Positions 34,845 to 41,156 of a stretch of 64,000 nt of DNA are shown in pieces. A model generated the notes under the pieces. That model saw only the letters and a list, made by a program, of their open reading frames with translations. It did not search any database and was not told the DNA's origin. The stretch comes from Liolophura sinensis. Taxonomy: Eukaryota; Mollusca; Polyplacophora; Chitonida; Chitonidae. A program made the position numbers and the translations under genes. Location: assembly GCF_032854445.1 (NCBI RefSeq), contig NC_088297.1:4775991-4839990 (forward strand), given 5' to 3'. Position 1 is the stretch's first letter. The number at the start of each line of letters is the position of its first letter.

Positions 34845-36951
34845 ACCACGACAACGACAACAACGACGACACCGGCTCCGCCACGGTTCGTGTGGGGCTT
34901 GTGGGGTCCCTGTACGGCCTGCTCAGCCACGTGCGGATTGTGTGGAAGTACCGTACGACAACGCACATGCCTCCTGGGGAACTGTCCGTGAGTGTTTACA
35001 TGTGTGTATGTATGCATGGATGCTTGGGGTTTAACGTCATTTCATTTTTCAGGCATAATGGCGACGAGGAGTCATTAGGTGCGTATACATATACTGTGTC
35101 TTCTCATGTCGCCAAAAAAGCGCTGCCGCCACTGAAGTATCATGTCGAAGAGACCAGACATGACACCAGTCACATCATACTGAAACCGGGCCAACCAGTT
35201 ACCAATCTGTTTTCTTCCTCTGGCCCCTCCGTGCTGGGCGTCAAGCGAGGCAGCAACAAGTACCATTTTTGAAATCATTGGTATGACCAGACCCCGGGTT
35301 TGGTCTCTCGACTTCGAGGCGGACGCGCTAACCATTCGGCCACCGAAGCGGTAACTACATGTATAAGTCAATGCTACTGTATGTATGCTTGGTGTTTAAC
35401 GACGTGCCCGGCCTATACCTGGGCGTGGTTGCAATGTCTGTATTTGTCTAAGAGATTGACGAATCCCATGTGTTAACAACAGGGCGTACTGCGTCAGGTA
35501 GACAATACACTTTCTTCATTACGCGGCTGACTTCATGCTAAATGCTGGGGTTTTATAATTGGCAATCTTCGTTATTTGTGGTTGGTGCTAGACAGAGCGA
35601 TTAAGATCAAGTACCGGGTGCCAGTAGGCCCATGTTGTGACTGCATGGGTGGGACGCCATTTCATTGAAGCAGCACTTTATAGCTATGAAACTGGACTAG
35701 CCCCAAAAGATGCCGTTGTCAAACAAACAAAATCTTTGATTAAAGCGACTTTTCAAAAACGTTTGGATCAATTGAATTATATTCAGTTAGATTATATTGA
35801 TCATTTATTAGAATGGCGTTAAACGTTGATGTGAAGAATTTTCATTTATACAACGATGGTCCATATTACGTGTGGAACCACTTCCATATGCCAGGGTTAT
35901 ATCTGGTGTAACCACTCTTTCGTCAGGAGTATCGGTGTAACCATCTCCTTTCATCAGGGTTATAGGTGCAACCACCTCCTTTCGTCGGCATTATGAGTGT
36001 AACCATCTCTTTTCGTCAGGATTATGGGTGTAACCACCTCTTTTCGTCAGGAGTATCGGTGTAACCATCTCCTTTCGTCAGGATTATGGGTATCACCATT
36101 TCTCTGCGTCAGGATTATGGCTGTAACCACCTCTTTTCGTCAGGATTATGGGGTGTAGCAACCTCTTTTCGTCTGGATTATGATGAAGCCATGTCGGTTC
36201 GCCAAGTTAACCTTTGACTGAAAAATCGCGTCCAAACCAGCCATTGTTAGAATCGAAGCTCCGACGTCATGATTTAGAAGTCACTTAAGGTGACTTGACC
36301 AGCGCATTTGATTACAACCGTATATTTTGTACATGTGTTTTTTTTACGCCTTAACAGAGGGCCCAGGAGAGAGGCGCGCAGTTGCGGAAATACGGTGTGC
36401 CCCGAAGCTCCGCCATTTGAAATAAGGCGATTATGCGACAGAGATGGAAAAGTTTGTGGATTCCCATTTGAATTTCAACTGTCTTCAGTAAGTGGTTTAC
36501 AGTGACATTAGTGTTAGTGTTTCCATCTTAGTATTTGTGTGATTTAGCGTATGCTGTATATTTGACCTCATGTTAATCGATTCTTGGATCGTTTCAGTGA
36601 TCCAGGCTAACAAGTATCCTTTCCTACCACAAACTGAAGGTTCCAACATAACCAGTTGACTTGCGGATGATCCTGGGTTTCCCGCAGGCTCTGTCCGGTT
36701 TCCGATCTCCCACCATAATGTTGGCCGCTGTCGTATGAGTGAAATATTCTTGAATACGGCGTAAAACGCCGATCAAATAATAAAAAAATTAAGTATATCA
36801 TTCCTCATTATTTGATAAATATCTTACTATAACTGAAAACGCTTTTTCTTCTAGGCCAAGGACTTGCATACAGAGAATCCCTCGTCTGCGATGCTGCGCT
36901 GGAAAAAATATCCTCAACGAATGCGTGTTGGAGGACCTTAAACTGTTTTGA
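3746..36951 (+). CDS. Secreted astacin-family zinc metalloprotease (EGF-CUB-TSP1), 16 exons
   Basis: Assembled from: 3746-3997, 19485-19595, 22015-22231, 22726-22848, 23658-23724, 26289-26492, 27189-27312, 28545-28682, 29167-29276, 29855-29976, 30866-30981, 33266-33383, 33930-34007, 34724-34987, 36358-36487 (or -36501), 36855-36951. All junctions are GT-AG, and the phases agree throughout except for a one-base loss in exon 4 and a choice at the last junction. Residue map: signal peptide 1 to ~27; propeptide with FEGD 132-135; RSKRR 167-171; mature start A172; zinc motif [12 protein letters not shown] 263-274; Met-turn M320 with Tyr322; EGF 369-404; CUB 415-528; Cys-rich 531-584; Thr linker 620-643; TSP1 651-696. 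In this family the propeptide aspartate blocks zinc until cleavage. The domain order matches nematode NAS/HCH-1-type hatching or cuticle proteases; the substrate is unknown. Family confidence is high; end and integrity are less sure. Confidence 0.88.
3998..6365. other. Intron 1, 5' part
   Basis: No coding segment recognised. 4960-5100 looks like a decayed SINE tail (GTGTCAGTGAGTGTGATG..., then CAGCACTATAAA) of the type seen at 63.4-64 kb. The remainder is AT-rich and unremarkable. Confidence 0.4.
6368..6413. repeat. (TA)n microsatellite
   Basis: Uninterrupted TA dinucleotide run of about 45 bp in intron 1. Likely polymorphic in length. Confidence 0.97.
6518..6615 (-). mobile_element. SINE-A fragment
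   Basis: 3' part of a tRNA-derived SINE repeated about 16 times in the window. On the plus strand it shows the tail-first consensus ATTCAAGAATATTTCACTTA, then ACGGCGGCCAGCATTATGGT and a GGAAACC-like block. Confidence 0.8.
7430..7505. repeat. 20-bp inverted repeat with 36-nt loop
   Basis: Arms 7430-7449 and 7486-7505 (AATTGTGACGTGGTAGGCTC and its complement) differ at one base. It could form a hairpin or be the remains of a small inverted-repeat transposon. Confidence 0.85.
7506..8621. other. Intron 1 stretch without recognised features
   Basis: I see no coding frame or repeat in this stretch that I can support. Confidence 0.4.
8622..9040. repeat. ~80-bp direct repeat interrupted by SINE-A
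   Basis: A unit with TCCCTGAACTGTGGCTTTGA, then GCTGACCAC and CATCACA occurs two to three times (from 8626, 8708 and 8968). A SINE-A copy is inserted into the second unit. Confidence 0.7.
8722..8967 (+). mobile_element. Full-length SINE-A with target-site duplication
   Basis: It begins with a tRNA-like head (GCTAGCGCAGCG), has a pol III B-box-like GAGTTCAAGTCC near 8775, then a body with the GTCGTGGGTTTCC block, and ends in an AAATAAAT-type tail. TCCCTGAA(C/G)TGTGAC flanks both sides, a likely target-site duplication. This copy best defines the family. Confidence 0.85.
9041..12530. other. Intron 1 stretch, AT-rich
   Basis: A decayed SINE-A remnant (9757-9860, minus) is visible. A perfect CRE, TGACGTCA, lies at 10424-10431. 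Otherwise I see no coding exon or clear repeat. Confidence 0.4.
12531..12838 (+). repeat. 32-bp minisatellite, ~9.6 copies
   Basis: The unit is ATTTCTCAAACATCAACCC plus a variable TATCAYCCACCAT or ACTCACACACCAT half. Two variants alternate, so the array grew by duplication of mixed blocks. The open frame across it has no recognisable domain and is a by-product of the repeat. Confidence 0.95.
12839..14480. other. Intron 1 stretch
   Basis: Two ~75-bp direct repeats (about 12870-12930 and 12945-13005) share ACCTYAAYCTTACGCC and TTCAGATC. No coding segment is recognised. Confidence 0.4.
14481..15862. mobile_element. Inverted-repeat element with amplified right arm
   Basis: One unit of the 15.3-15.8-kb repeat is present in inverse orientation at about 14500-14585 (the complement reads TATTTTACCGGTTGTGTGTG, then TATCACACTGTCGTTGCTGCTC). 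Both outer ends carry GTAAGTYTTT. This suggests a non-autonomous terminal-inverted-repeat transposon of about 1.4 kb. No transposase is seen between the arms. Confidence 0.55.
15262..15845 (+). repeat. 81-82-bp tandem repeat, ~7 copies
   Basis: The unit holds GCGGGCGTATTTCACCGGTT, ACGTGTGACCATTTGCCAAC, TATCACACTGTCGTCGCTGC and TCGGGTTTTACTCTCTATGC. The first units are about 88 bp and slightly diverged. Two plus-strand frames stay open across it because the unit is rich in codons without stops; I do not call a protein. Confidence 0.95.
16286..16365 (+). promoter_or_regulatory. Cluster of five AP-1-like TGACTCA sites
   Basis: TGACTCA occurs at 16286, 16311, 16327, 16343 and 16359; the last four lie in a 16-bp tandem unit (TGGTACATGACTCATT). 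TGACTCA is the AP-1/bZIP consensus. It may be an intronic enhancer or only a short minisatellite. Confidence 0.5.
16842..17000 (-). mobile_element. SINE-A, diverged
   Basis: Tail-first on the plus strand: TTTATTTGATTGATGTTTTAC, then AAGAATATTTCAATTATACG. The middle is altered and the tRNA head is missing. Confidence 0.75.
17506..17746 (-). mobile_element. SINE-A, near full length with tRNA-like head
   Basis: On the minus strand it starts GGGGACCGCCGTGGCTTAG, TTGGTTAGCACGC: a good pol III A box. It ends in the common AATATTTTTGAGCACGGCGTA tail region. Together with 8722-8967 it defines both ends of the family. Confidence 0.85.
18101..18232 (+). repeat. ~33-bp tandem repeat, 4 copies
   Basis: Unit: AGCCTAACCAAACGCGATAC plus GAGCGATACGCGAT, CpG-rich relative to its surroundings. 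Confidence 0.85.
18458..18862 (-). other. Unrecognised 130-codon open frame, Cys-containing
   Basis: Minus-strand frame with nine cysteines and [19 protein letters not shown] near its start; the first ATG gives a slightly shorter product. No known motif is seen, there is no promoter, and it lies inside intron 1. It may be a transposon relic or chance. I do not call it a gene. Confidence 0.2.
19388..19470 (+). repeat. (AATC)n microsatellite before exon 2
   Basis: About 19 AATC-type repeats with two interruptions, ending 15 bp before the exon 2 acceptor region. It replaces the usual pyrimidine tract except for a short CCCTTTGGATTTCAG. Confidence 0.95.
19485..19595 (+). CDS. Astacin gene exon 2: propeptide
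   Basis: 37 codons, phase 0 on both sides, acceptor TTTCAG and donor GTGAGT. It encodes a Met- and Glu-rich propeptide segment with no cysteine and joins in frame to [14 protein letters not shown] of exon 3. An AATC microsatellite lies just before the acceptor. Assignment rests on phase, splice sites and position, since propeptides are poorly conserved. Confidence 0.72.
19596..22014. other. Intron 2
   Basis: 20110-20480 holds a degenerate ~90-bp tandem repeat (GTTTTCAAGATC, CTGTAAAATYCYAGTAC). 21188-21222 is a SINE-B tail (CTAAACCCCAAGCACTCACT). A SINE-A lies at 21631-21784. The rest is AT-rich without visible exons. Confidence 0.5.
21631..21784 (+). mobile_element. 5'-truncated SINE-A with target-site duplication
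   Basis: Body from GTGGGAAGG through GGTCGTGGGTTTCCCCCGGG to an AAATAAATAAAT tail. TATATGATTAG flanks it at 21620-21630 and 21785-21795. The truncated 5' end plus duplication is the mark of target-primed reverse transcription. Confidence 0.9.
22015..22231 (+). CDS. Astacin gene exon 3: FEGD switch, furin-like site, mature N-terminus
   Basis: Phase 0 in, phase 1 out. KFEGDIIIS matches the FxGD motif whose aspartate ligates the zinc in pro-astacins. An Asn-rich linker (AAC repeats) leads to GRSKRR, a furin-type site, then AIAFDNFLW, the expected start of the mature protease. Confidence 0.9.
22430..22690 (+). repeat. 30-bp minisatellite in intron 3
   Basis: Unit TGTAACTGTAACTGACTGTG plus GTTACTTGGC, about 8 copies, some partly deleted. 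It occupies half of intron 3 and ends about 35 bp before exon 4. Confidence 0.93.
22726..22848 (+). CDS. Astacin gene exon 4, with a -1 frameshift
   Basis: The upstream frame reads [18 protein letters not shown], the conserved helix and first disulfide Cys of astacins (C211). The downstream frame, shifted by one, reads [11 protein letters not shown] and joins exon 5. The frames change at the A run 22805-22808, which appears one base short. As written, the exon meets TGA at 22812-22814. The donor is GTAAGA. Confidence 0.85.
22849..23657. other. Intron 4
   Basis: AT-rich, with short T and G runs near 22940-22975. No exon is recognised; a candidate acceptor at 23391 gives no astacin-like peptide. 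Confidence 0.5.
23658..23724 (+). CDS. Astacin gene exon 5: GCWSYIG segment
   Basis: A 67-bp exon, completing a split Gly codon and ending in phase 0. It encodes [13 protein letters not shown] and ELSIGNTC, the standard astacin stretch between the central strands and the zinc helix, with two disulfide cysteines. Acceptor TATCCAG, donor GTAAGT. Confidence 0.88.
24115..24450 (+). repeat. Dispersed repeat, copy 1
   Basis: Shares a colinear series with 44810-45130: CATAAGCGACAATGTT-like, CCAATAAGC, CAGCCTSTGA, AAAATCTTG, GACCGTCA, and AAAGTTTA..CA. An unnamed transposable element or old duplication. Confidence 0.6.
24451..26288. other. Intron 5, 3' part
   Basis: A C-rich run (24657-24677) followed by CA repeats is present. 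Open frames such as 25598-25915 show no domain. No exon is recognised. Confidence 0.4.
26289..26492 (+). CDS. Astacin gene exon 6: zinc site and Met-turn
   Basis: 68 codons, phase 0 on both sides. [19 protein letters not shown] fits HExxHxxGxxHE with H263, H267 and H273 as zinc ligands and E264 as the catalytic base. SSAMHYGPF supplies the Met-turn (M320) and the zinc-site Tyr322. No active-site residue is altered. Confidence 0.97.
27189..27312 (+). CDS. Astacin gene exon 7: end of catalytic domain
   Basis: Phase 0 in, phase 1 out. Encodes [13 protein letters not shown] and [20 protein letters not shown], the conserved C-terminal end of the astacin domain with its last disulfide cysteine (C365). 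Acceptor TTTCTCAG, donor GTAAGT. Confidence 0.95.
27555..27725 (+). mobile_element. tRNA-derived SINE (SINE-D)
   Basis: TTGGTTAAAGGTGC resembles an A box, and GGTTCAAATCC at 27614-27624 is a perfect B box. No complete cloverleaf is visible, so this is a SINE head rather than a tRNA gene. It is followed by decayed SINE-A sequence at 27790-27895. Confidence 0.6.
28170..28290 (-). mobile_element. SINE-A, decayed
   Basis: TTTATTTATAAGAGTGCTGTTTAGTCCCATACTCAAGAATTCTTCG is a worn form of the family's tail-first consensus, 255 bp upstream of exon 8. Confidence 0.5.
28545..28682 (+). CDS. Astacin gene exon 8: EGF-like domain
   Basis: Phase 1 on both sides, the classic symmetric class of shuffled EGF modules. 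Six cysteines lie at residues 369, 379, 390, 393, 395 and 404, with CKNGGY and [12 protein letters not shown]. This directly follows the protease domain, as in many nematode NAS proteins. Confidence 0.92.
29167..29276 (+). CDS. Astacin gene exon 9: CUB domain, first part
   Basis: Phase 1 in, phase 0 out. NCGRQYL followed by [19 protein letters not shown] is the hallmark start of a CUB domain; C415 and C444 form the expected first disulfide pair. Confidence 0.93.
29668..29828 (+). mobile_element. SINE-A, 5' truncated
   Basis: GGCTTCCTCTCCGG, CAGCCTGCGGATAGCCGTTG and GAAATATTCTTGAGTCCGAC, ending AAATAAATAAATAAAT. It ends only 26 bp before exon 10. Confidence 0.85.
29855..29976 (+). CDS. Astacin gene exon 10: CUB domain, middle
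   Basis: Phase 0 in, phase 2 out. Encodes [11 protein letters not shown] and [12 protein letters not shown], matching the CUB core strands; C473 would pair with C492 in the next exon. Confidence 0.88.
30368..30492 (+). mobile_element. SINE-A, decayed
   Basis: GGTTTCACCCGGGCACTGCG, GTTTCCTCCACC, then ATCAAATAAAT tail; several changes from consensus. Confidence 0.55.
30866..30981 (+). CDS. Astacin gene exon 11: CUB domain, end
   Basis: Phase 2 in, phase 1 out. [11 protein letters not shown] and [11 protein letters not shown] close the CUB fold (compare the usual KGF.. .Y ending). It is followed by a 2.3-kb intron with a transposon remnant. Confidence 0.88.
30982..32079. other. Intron 11, 5' part
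   Basis: 31130-31210 has irregular AACACTAATTG repeats, and 31330-31382 has AGTATTA repeats. No exon is recognised. Confidence 0.5.
32080..32178 (+). repeat. 24-bp tandem repeat with internal palindrome, 4 copies
   Basis: Unit AAATAGGAAACATTATATAATGTC; each contains the perfect 14-bp palindrome ACATTATATAATGT (first at 32088-32101). Confidence 0.95.
32345..33135 (-). mobile_element. DNA-transposon remnant with Myb/SANT-like coding piece
   Basis: GC-richer block in intron 11. On the minus strand, ATG at 32889 begins [19 protein letters not shown], which fits the start of trihelix/Myb-SANT domains (W-T-x-E...W) found in PIF/Harbinger-type transposons. Both flanks carry repeated GCAACTG and GATCGT motifs in both orientations, suggesting decayed terminal repeats. 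No transposase core is present. Confidence 0.45.
33266..33383 (+). CDS. Astacin gene exon 12: Cys-rich module, part 1
   Basis: Phase 1 in, phase 2 out; donor GTGAGG. Encodes [11 protein letters not shown], then VCF, DCSV, ICDRRLC: six cysteines in about 50 residues. I do not recognise a named domain. It sits between CUB and the Thr linker, where nematode homologues usually go straight to TSP1. Confidence 0.8.
33567..33832 (-). mobile_element. SINE-A, near full length
   Basis: Tail (TATTTATTTATTTAGTTAGT), then ACGCCGTACTCAAGAATATT, ACGGCGGCCAGCGTTATGGT, and the tRNA head ending CCAACTGAGCCACGC. It lies 97 bp before exon 13. Confidence 0.88.
33930..34007 (+). CDS. Astacin gene exon 13: Cys-rich module, part 2
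   Basis: 26 codons, phase 2 on both sides, donor [19 protein letters not shown] gives a C-x6-CC-x-G signature (C574, C581, C582). The CC-P-G pair recalls the end of EMI-type modules, but the rest does not fit well, so I leave the module unnamed. Confidence 0.75.
34037..34195 (+). repeat. 39-bp tandem repeat, 4 copies
   Basis: Unit ATGCCGATTTTATCTGYCCC plus TCTCTCTGTCAGCAACTTT directly after exon 13's donor. The open frame across it is a repeat by-product. Confidence 0.92.
34615..34674. repeat. Nested inverted repeat before exon 14
   Basis: Perfect 15-bp arms TGTATTAGAATTGTT (34615-34629) and complement (34660-34674); the loop holds a second 7-bp stem, TTTGATT/AATCAAA. It ends 50 bp before exon 14. 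Confidence 0.85.
34724..34987 (+). CDS. Astacin gene exon 14: poly-Thr linker and TSP1 start
   Basis: The acceptor is at 34721-34723 (ATAATTCAG); the AG at 34742 would break the frame. A 19-Thr run (34815-34871, ACN codons) forms a probable O-glycosylated mucin-like spacer. Then [17 protein letters not shown] and VRQRTC match thrombospondin type 1 repeats, including the GxCG variant seen in NAS proteins. Confidence 0.88.
34815..34871 (+). repeat. Coding (ACN)n microsatellite, 19 Thr
   Basis: ACA/ACG/ACC codons in frame within exon 14. Length changes would keep the frame and alter only the mucin-like spacer. Confidence 0.95.
35095..35355 (-). mobile_element. SINE-C, tRNA-derived
   Basis: On the minus strand it starts CCGCTTCGGTGGCCGAATGG and TTAGCGCGTCC (A box), then GGTCATACCAATGATTTCAA and AAATGGTACTTG. 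The same family forms the array at 63.4-64 kb. A second worn tail lies at about 35598-35690 on the plus strand. Confidence 0.85.
35905..36190 (+). repeat. 31-34-bp minisatellite in intron 14, ~9 copies
   Basis: Unit TTTCGTCAGGATTATGGGTG plus TAACCACCTCT with several variants. Confidence 0.92.
36358..36487 (+). CDS. Astacin gene exon 15: TSP1 end and Cys tail
   Basis: Phase 2 in. [13 protein letters not shown] finishes the TSP1 repeat (C691, C696). [12 protein letters not shown] begins a short Cys tail. The strong donor GTAAGT at 36488 leaves phase 0; a weaker GTGACA at 36502 would leave phase 2 and add about four residues. Confidence 0.8.
36655..36790 (+). mobile_element. SINE-A, 5' truncated
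   Basis: TTGCGGATGATCCTGGGTTT, then CACCATAATGTTGGCCGCTG and GTGAAATATTCTTGAATACG with an AATAATAAA tail; inside the last intron. Confidence 0.85.
36855..36951 (+). CDS. Astacin gene exon 16: C-terminus, frame uncertain
   Basis: Acceptor CTTCTAG. In phase 0 it reads [13 protein letters not shown] and stops at 36939-36941, with no cysteine. In phase 2 it reads [17 protein letters not shown], then [10 protein letters not shown] and a stop at 36949-36951. The phase-2 reading repeats the TCI...CC-x-G pattern of exon 13, which has the same phase, so I lean to it. Confidence 0.5.
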
Positions 36952-38225
36952 AAGACTCTGAAAAACAGTTCGGTTTCTAAAATGTCCAATCAGCTTGTTT
37001 CACTTATCTTTGAAATCTACTCCATTGGTTTTCACGGAAACGTTGGTATTGGATAGTTGACCTGTAAGGTATGCAAATGGTTCTCTCATAAAGGGAGATA
37101 ATTTGGGGAGCTTGTAATATCCAGGGTTACGCCTGCTTGATGGAACTCTCGTCACTGATTGAAAATGGCGCGTGGAGGTGTGTTTGTTTCCGTATTTCTA
37201 AAGACTTTTAAGTTAACACTCTTGAACCGACATCCCAGCATGTCAGTGATTTGGAGTTGGATTAACAATTGTGAAATCCATAAAAACACAAAATTATGCG
37301 AGATGATGTCATTAGATCAATACAGTTCTAAACGAGTACTCTAAAATACTGGGCATAATACATTTTACGTTCTTTGTAGTCCAATTTAAAGTCGTGCACA
37401 ACACGAGGCTGCACGTTTCCTTAGTTAGTAACATTCTCAAAGCATTCCAGGCCCCATGTTGGGGATATTTTTTGACATTGAACAATTTTTAATTCGACAA
37501 AATAAGTTGTTTGAAAGTCCTAGAAACGTATTTTTTCTACTCTTGTTGGTGCCTACAAATGATCTTCCACTGAAGTTACTTAAGATGTTACTAGCATTGA
37601 CTTCGAGATACACAGGAATGAGAGAGTGGGCGTTTATGTTGTATTTTGTGACCTATTTATATTTCGTGTATTTATCACCAACCTCACTGTGCACCCGTGT
37701 CTGCTGTAACGCCTCAAGCATGTTTCCTCTACCTCCAAATATGGGCACATGGGCGGTTCAGTTTGTAAAAACAAACAAATGTACAATAATAGTAACAATG
37801 TACAAAGTAATAATATATCATAATATTTATGTACAAAGTAATAATGTACAATAATAATATCATAAATGTACAAAGTTGTTGTATATAGAAACTGCTGTAT
37901 TATTTGAATACATTGTAACTTACATATTTTAGGCCTATTAAAAAGTATATGATTCATGGGTCCTCTAATTTGGCTTGGGATGTTTTACTATTTTACTGTA
38001 TATGTTGGTACAATCTCTTACTTTCGTCGTTTAAATACTGGAAAACATAAACGCATGGAGTGGATTTTCCCATTGTTCAGAAACCATTTGATTGGTTTTA
38101 AAATCTAAATGAAGTGAAAAGAAAACTGCGAGAATGGCTGGTTATGCATTCATACTTCTCCTCGAGCTATAGATATAACTTACCCCTGATTGGATAAAAT
38201 TACAACATGGCAGCGCTTGAATATA
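36952..38225. other. Region 3' of the astacin gene
   Basis: Probable 3' UTR and flank. I see no consensus AATAAA close after the stop; ATTAAA at 37937-37942 is the nearest candidate. 37790-37870 has GTACAAAGTAATAAT-type repeats. Confidence 0.4.
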
Positions 38226-38227
38226 CT

Positions 38228-38395
38228 ATAGAGTATTTCACTTCAACGACGACGGCCTGTATTATGGTGGAAGGAAACCAGACATCATCCGCAGGTTGCT
38301 AGAAGACCGTACCCACGTACGGCCGAGGAAACCAGTATGAGCGGGATTTGAACTCACAACGACCGCATTGGTGAGAGGCCCCTGGGTTGGAATAC
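38228..38395 (-). mobile_element. SINE-A copy
   Basis: GAGTATTTCACTTCAACGAC, then ACGGCCTGTATTATGGTGGA, CATCCGCAGGTTGCTAG and a TTGAACTCACAACG B-box region; moderately diverged. Confidence 0.8.
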
Positions 38396-39114
38396 TTTAT
38401 CGACGCTTGTATATAAATCATTAGTGAGTGGTGTTATCTTTTCTTTTAACGCCATTTCATTATTCGGCTGAAATGCATCGTTTAAATGCAGCATCGTTTA
38501 AATTTTTGAATCGAACAAGTCGAACCAATGTTTTGAATTTGAACTTCCGTCAAGTCCCAGCAAGATAGGTCTATATAGCCCACGGCCTATAGCTGAACGC
38601 TGGCTGTTGGCTGTTCGAAAGATCAATTGTTGACAACTAAATGCAAATTCTATAGGCCTAGTAGGCCTATCTTTATATTGAAGGCAATAAAAAAAACCAC
38701 ATGACAAATAAATTCATGACGAAAAGTCAGATTGGAAGAAATTTTAGAGACTGTATGAGCTACCATATAGGCCTAAGCTCCTATATATGGAGTCTCTGCC
38801 CTTATTCATTATGAACGCTTTTCAAGCGAACAGCAAATCTAAATATAACATACCGGTAGGGGCCTATCTTATTTTTGTTTTGACAAACTGCTTACCATTG
38901 TTTAGCATCATCATGTTTTTCTTGTCATAGTCTGCATGCATATTTTTTTCATTATTTCTGTACCGATAGTTTGGTGCCGATTCCACAAATCTATTTCTGA
39001 CTTAAGTCAAAATCTGAAATATAATTTTAAAGCAAAGGCCAAGGCCTAATGATATTTTAGGGCCTAGGTCCTTGTAATTCAATGTTTGACCACCTCATCA
39101 ATGATGTCTTAAGA
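38396..39114. other. Intergenic, nothing recognised
   Basis: AT-rich DNA with scattered TAGGCCTA motifs. No coding frame or repeat I can support. Confidence 0.4.
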
Positions 39115-39472
39115 CAAGCGACCGGCCCAGTTGGTAGAGCGTCCGCTTCGAGAGCGGTAGATTCAGGGTCAATCCTTGATCGAGTCACACCTAAGACTTT
39201 AAAAGATGAAGTTGTAACTTCCTCGCTTGGCCTTCAGCATGAAGGGGATAGTGTAACGACTGGTTGACCCGTATCAGTATAAGGACTCGGGCGGGGCTGC
39301 TTGCTTGCCTTCGGTAAGGCGTCTCAGTGAAGCAGCACTTGATAAAAGAGCGGTGGAAATCCGTCCTGCAACAAGGCGGTACATTACATACAGCTTAAGG
39401 ATTCCTTCGTCGTCATATGACTGAAAAATTGTTGAGTACGACGTTAAAAACCCAAGCACCCACTCTTAAGAC
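39115..39472 (+). mobile_element. SINE-B, near full length
   Basis: The tRNA-like head has A-box-like CCCAGTTGGTAGAGCGTCCG. The body has CACACCTAAGACTTTAAAAG and CTTCGGTAAGGCGTCTCAGT. The tail is GACGTTAAAAACCCAAGCAC. Other copies lie at 41857, 44063 and 62700. Confidence 0.88.
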
Positions 39473-40800
39473 AATCGTGTCAAAATTTCAACTTTCAGTG
39501 CCGGTACCAAAAATAAGCATTAGTAAGGAGGTTTCACATTTTGGCTTAAGTTAGAAAAGGCTTTTTTGGAATCGGTCCCAGGCACTGATTTGCCAGACTA
39601 TTATATTAGGCTAGTCCCAGCTGATACTCCATGCGCACGGCGCGTCTAGCTGCTTTTGCTACCATGGTTACACAACAACGTCAGAACGAGATTAGCATAC
39701 TCCAGCATTAGGGATCCCTACTAAAATTATAACCTAGGGGTCATTTGCGCCCCTTTCCCCGGTTTCCTACCATACCTCAGTTATCTATGCATGGGTGTTC
39801 TAGACGCATAACATATACGCATATTCCCATAAAATGGTAATACAAAATTGAAGATTTTAACTTGGTTGAAAATGAAGCTTTTCGCATATGGCAAAAGATT
39901 TGCTCTCTGGAGAACTTCCGGGTAAGATGGCGTGAGTGGTTCCTCTTTAAGGGGAGCACCGGGTAGGCCTAATTTTTACGATATTTACCAGAAAGCATTT
40001 GAAATGTGAGGATTACTGATGAGTGATGTAACTTAAGGCGAAGTACTGAAGAGGCGATGCAAAGAATTAGAGACGGGAGAAGCAAAGGGAAGGCTATAAA
40101 TCTCGGCCATAATTTATGCACGAGAGCTCAAACGTTACATGACGGTGCTATCATTATCGGAACACGTCCATTCAGATTTGCCACTAATGATAAGCAGGTC
40201 AAAACAAGGCTCATAAATGTCTCTTTATATTATCCAATAAAAATACACAGTGCGGGAAAGCCAATACCTCTGATCATACATCCGTTTGTTTGTGTGTGTA
40301 AAGTAAGCGTTTTCGTTGTGTTTCCAACTACCTTTAGCATACTACTTGTACAAAAAGATTAAATCATTGCTGAGTCACTTTTAATGTATTTTTCAATGAC
40401 TGATCCGAGATCCAACAGAGGCGGAGTTATCTGACTGGTTCGACATAAACATTCAAAATAACATACTAACATGGCATAGCATACTCTCCTTATGCAGAGG
40501 ACCATAGACATAAGTGTAGGTTAGGTAGGACGGTCTGGTTTAGAGAGACTAGGCATAGCATAAAAACATGTTATTTTCTGTTGTCGCATCTTATACCTAC
40601 TACCCAGTATACATGTGGTTCGGTATATAAACGTGTGATATATTATTTGCCTAAAACATGCTAAGGAGTGTATGTATAAGATGCGTGTAAGGGAGGAAAT
40701 GGAGTCATCCTTTGTGACATAATTTAAAGAAAAAATAAATTGTTTTACCACTCGACAATCTGTGATGTCTATTATTTTCTTTTGCTAAAAAATCTGAAAC
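39473..40800. other. Intergenic, nothing recognised
   Basis: Open frames here (for example 40057-40362) have no motif, and no repeat is evident. Confidence 0.4.
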
Positions 40801-41156
40801 ATCGAAAAAGAAATCTACACACTGAGTATGCCCAACATGTGGGCTAAAAACACGACGATGTACGACACATAAAGTATATATAATTTATATTAAGAGACAA
40901 TACATAGCTATATAACGTCGTACATCGCAATGTGTAAAAGAAAAGTAATGGGGTTTTAAAACATGATCTGGGATGTAACAGTCAGTGGTATTTAAAAGCT
41001 GAATCCACGTGTTGGGATTTGGGTGTGCGCAACAGGTATATTACTAACTCTTCGATTTTACACGCATAAAGTGTATACACTGATAAATCAGATGTGTGTT
41101 GTAAATGTGATGTAACCTCGTATATTGCAATGGATAAGAGAAAAATAAAGTGCGAT

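Noticed and set aside
35637-35822. A 61-codon frame with bacterial-looking codon use (ending in HLLEWR) as transferred gene
   Set aside because: It starts inside a SINE-C tail (CATTGAAGCAGCACTTTATA), has no known motif and lies in an intron. I could not support a gene.
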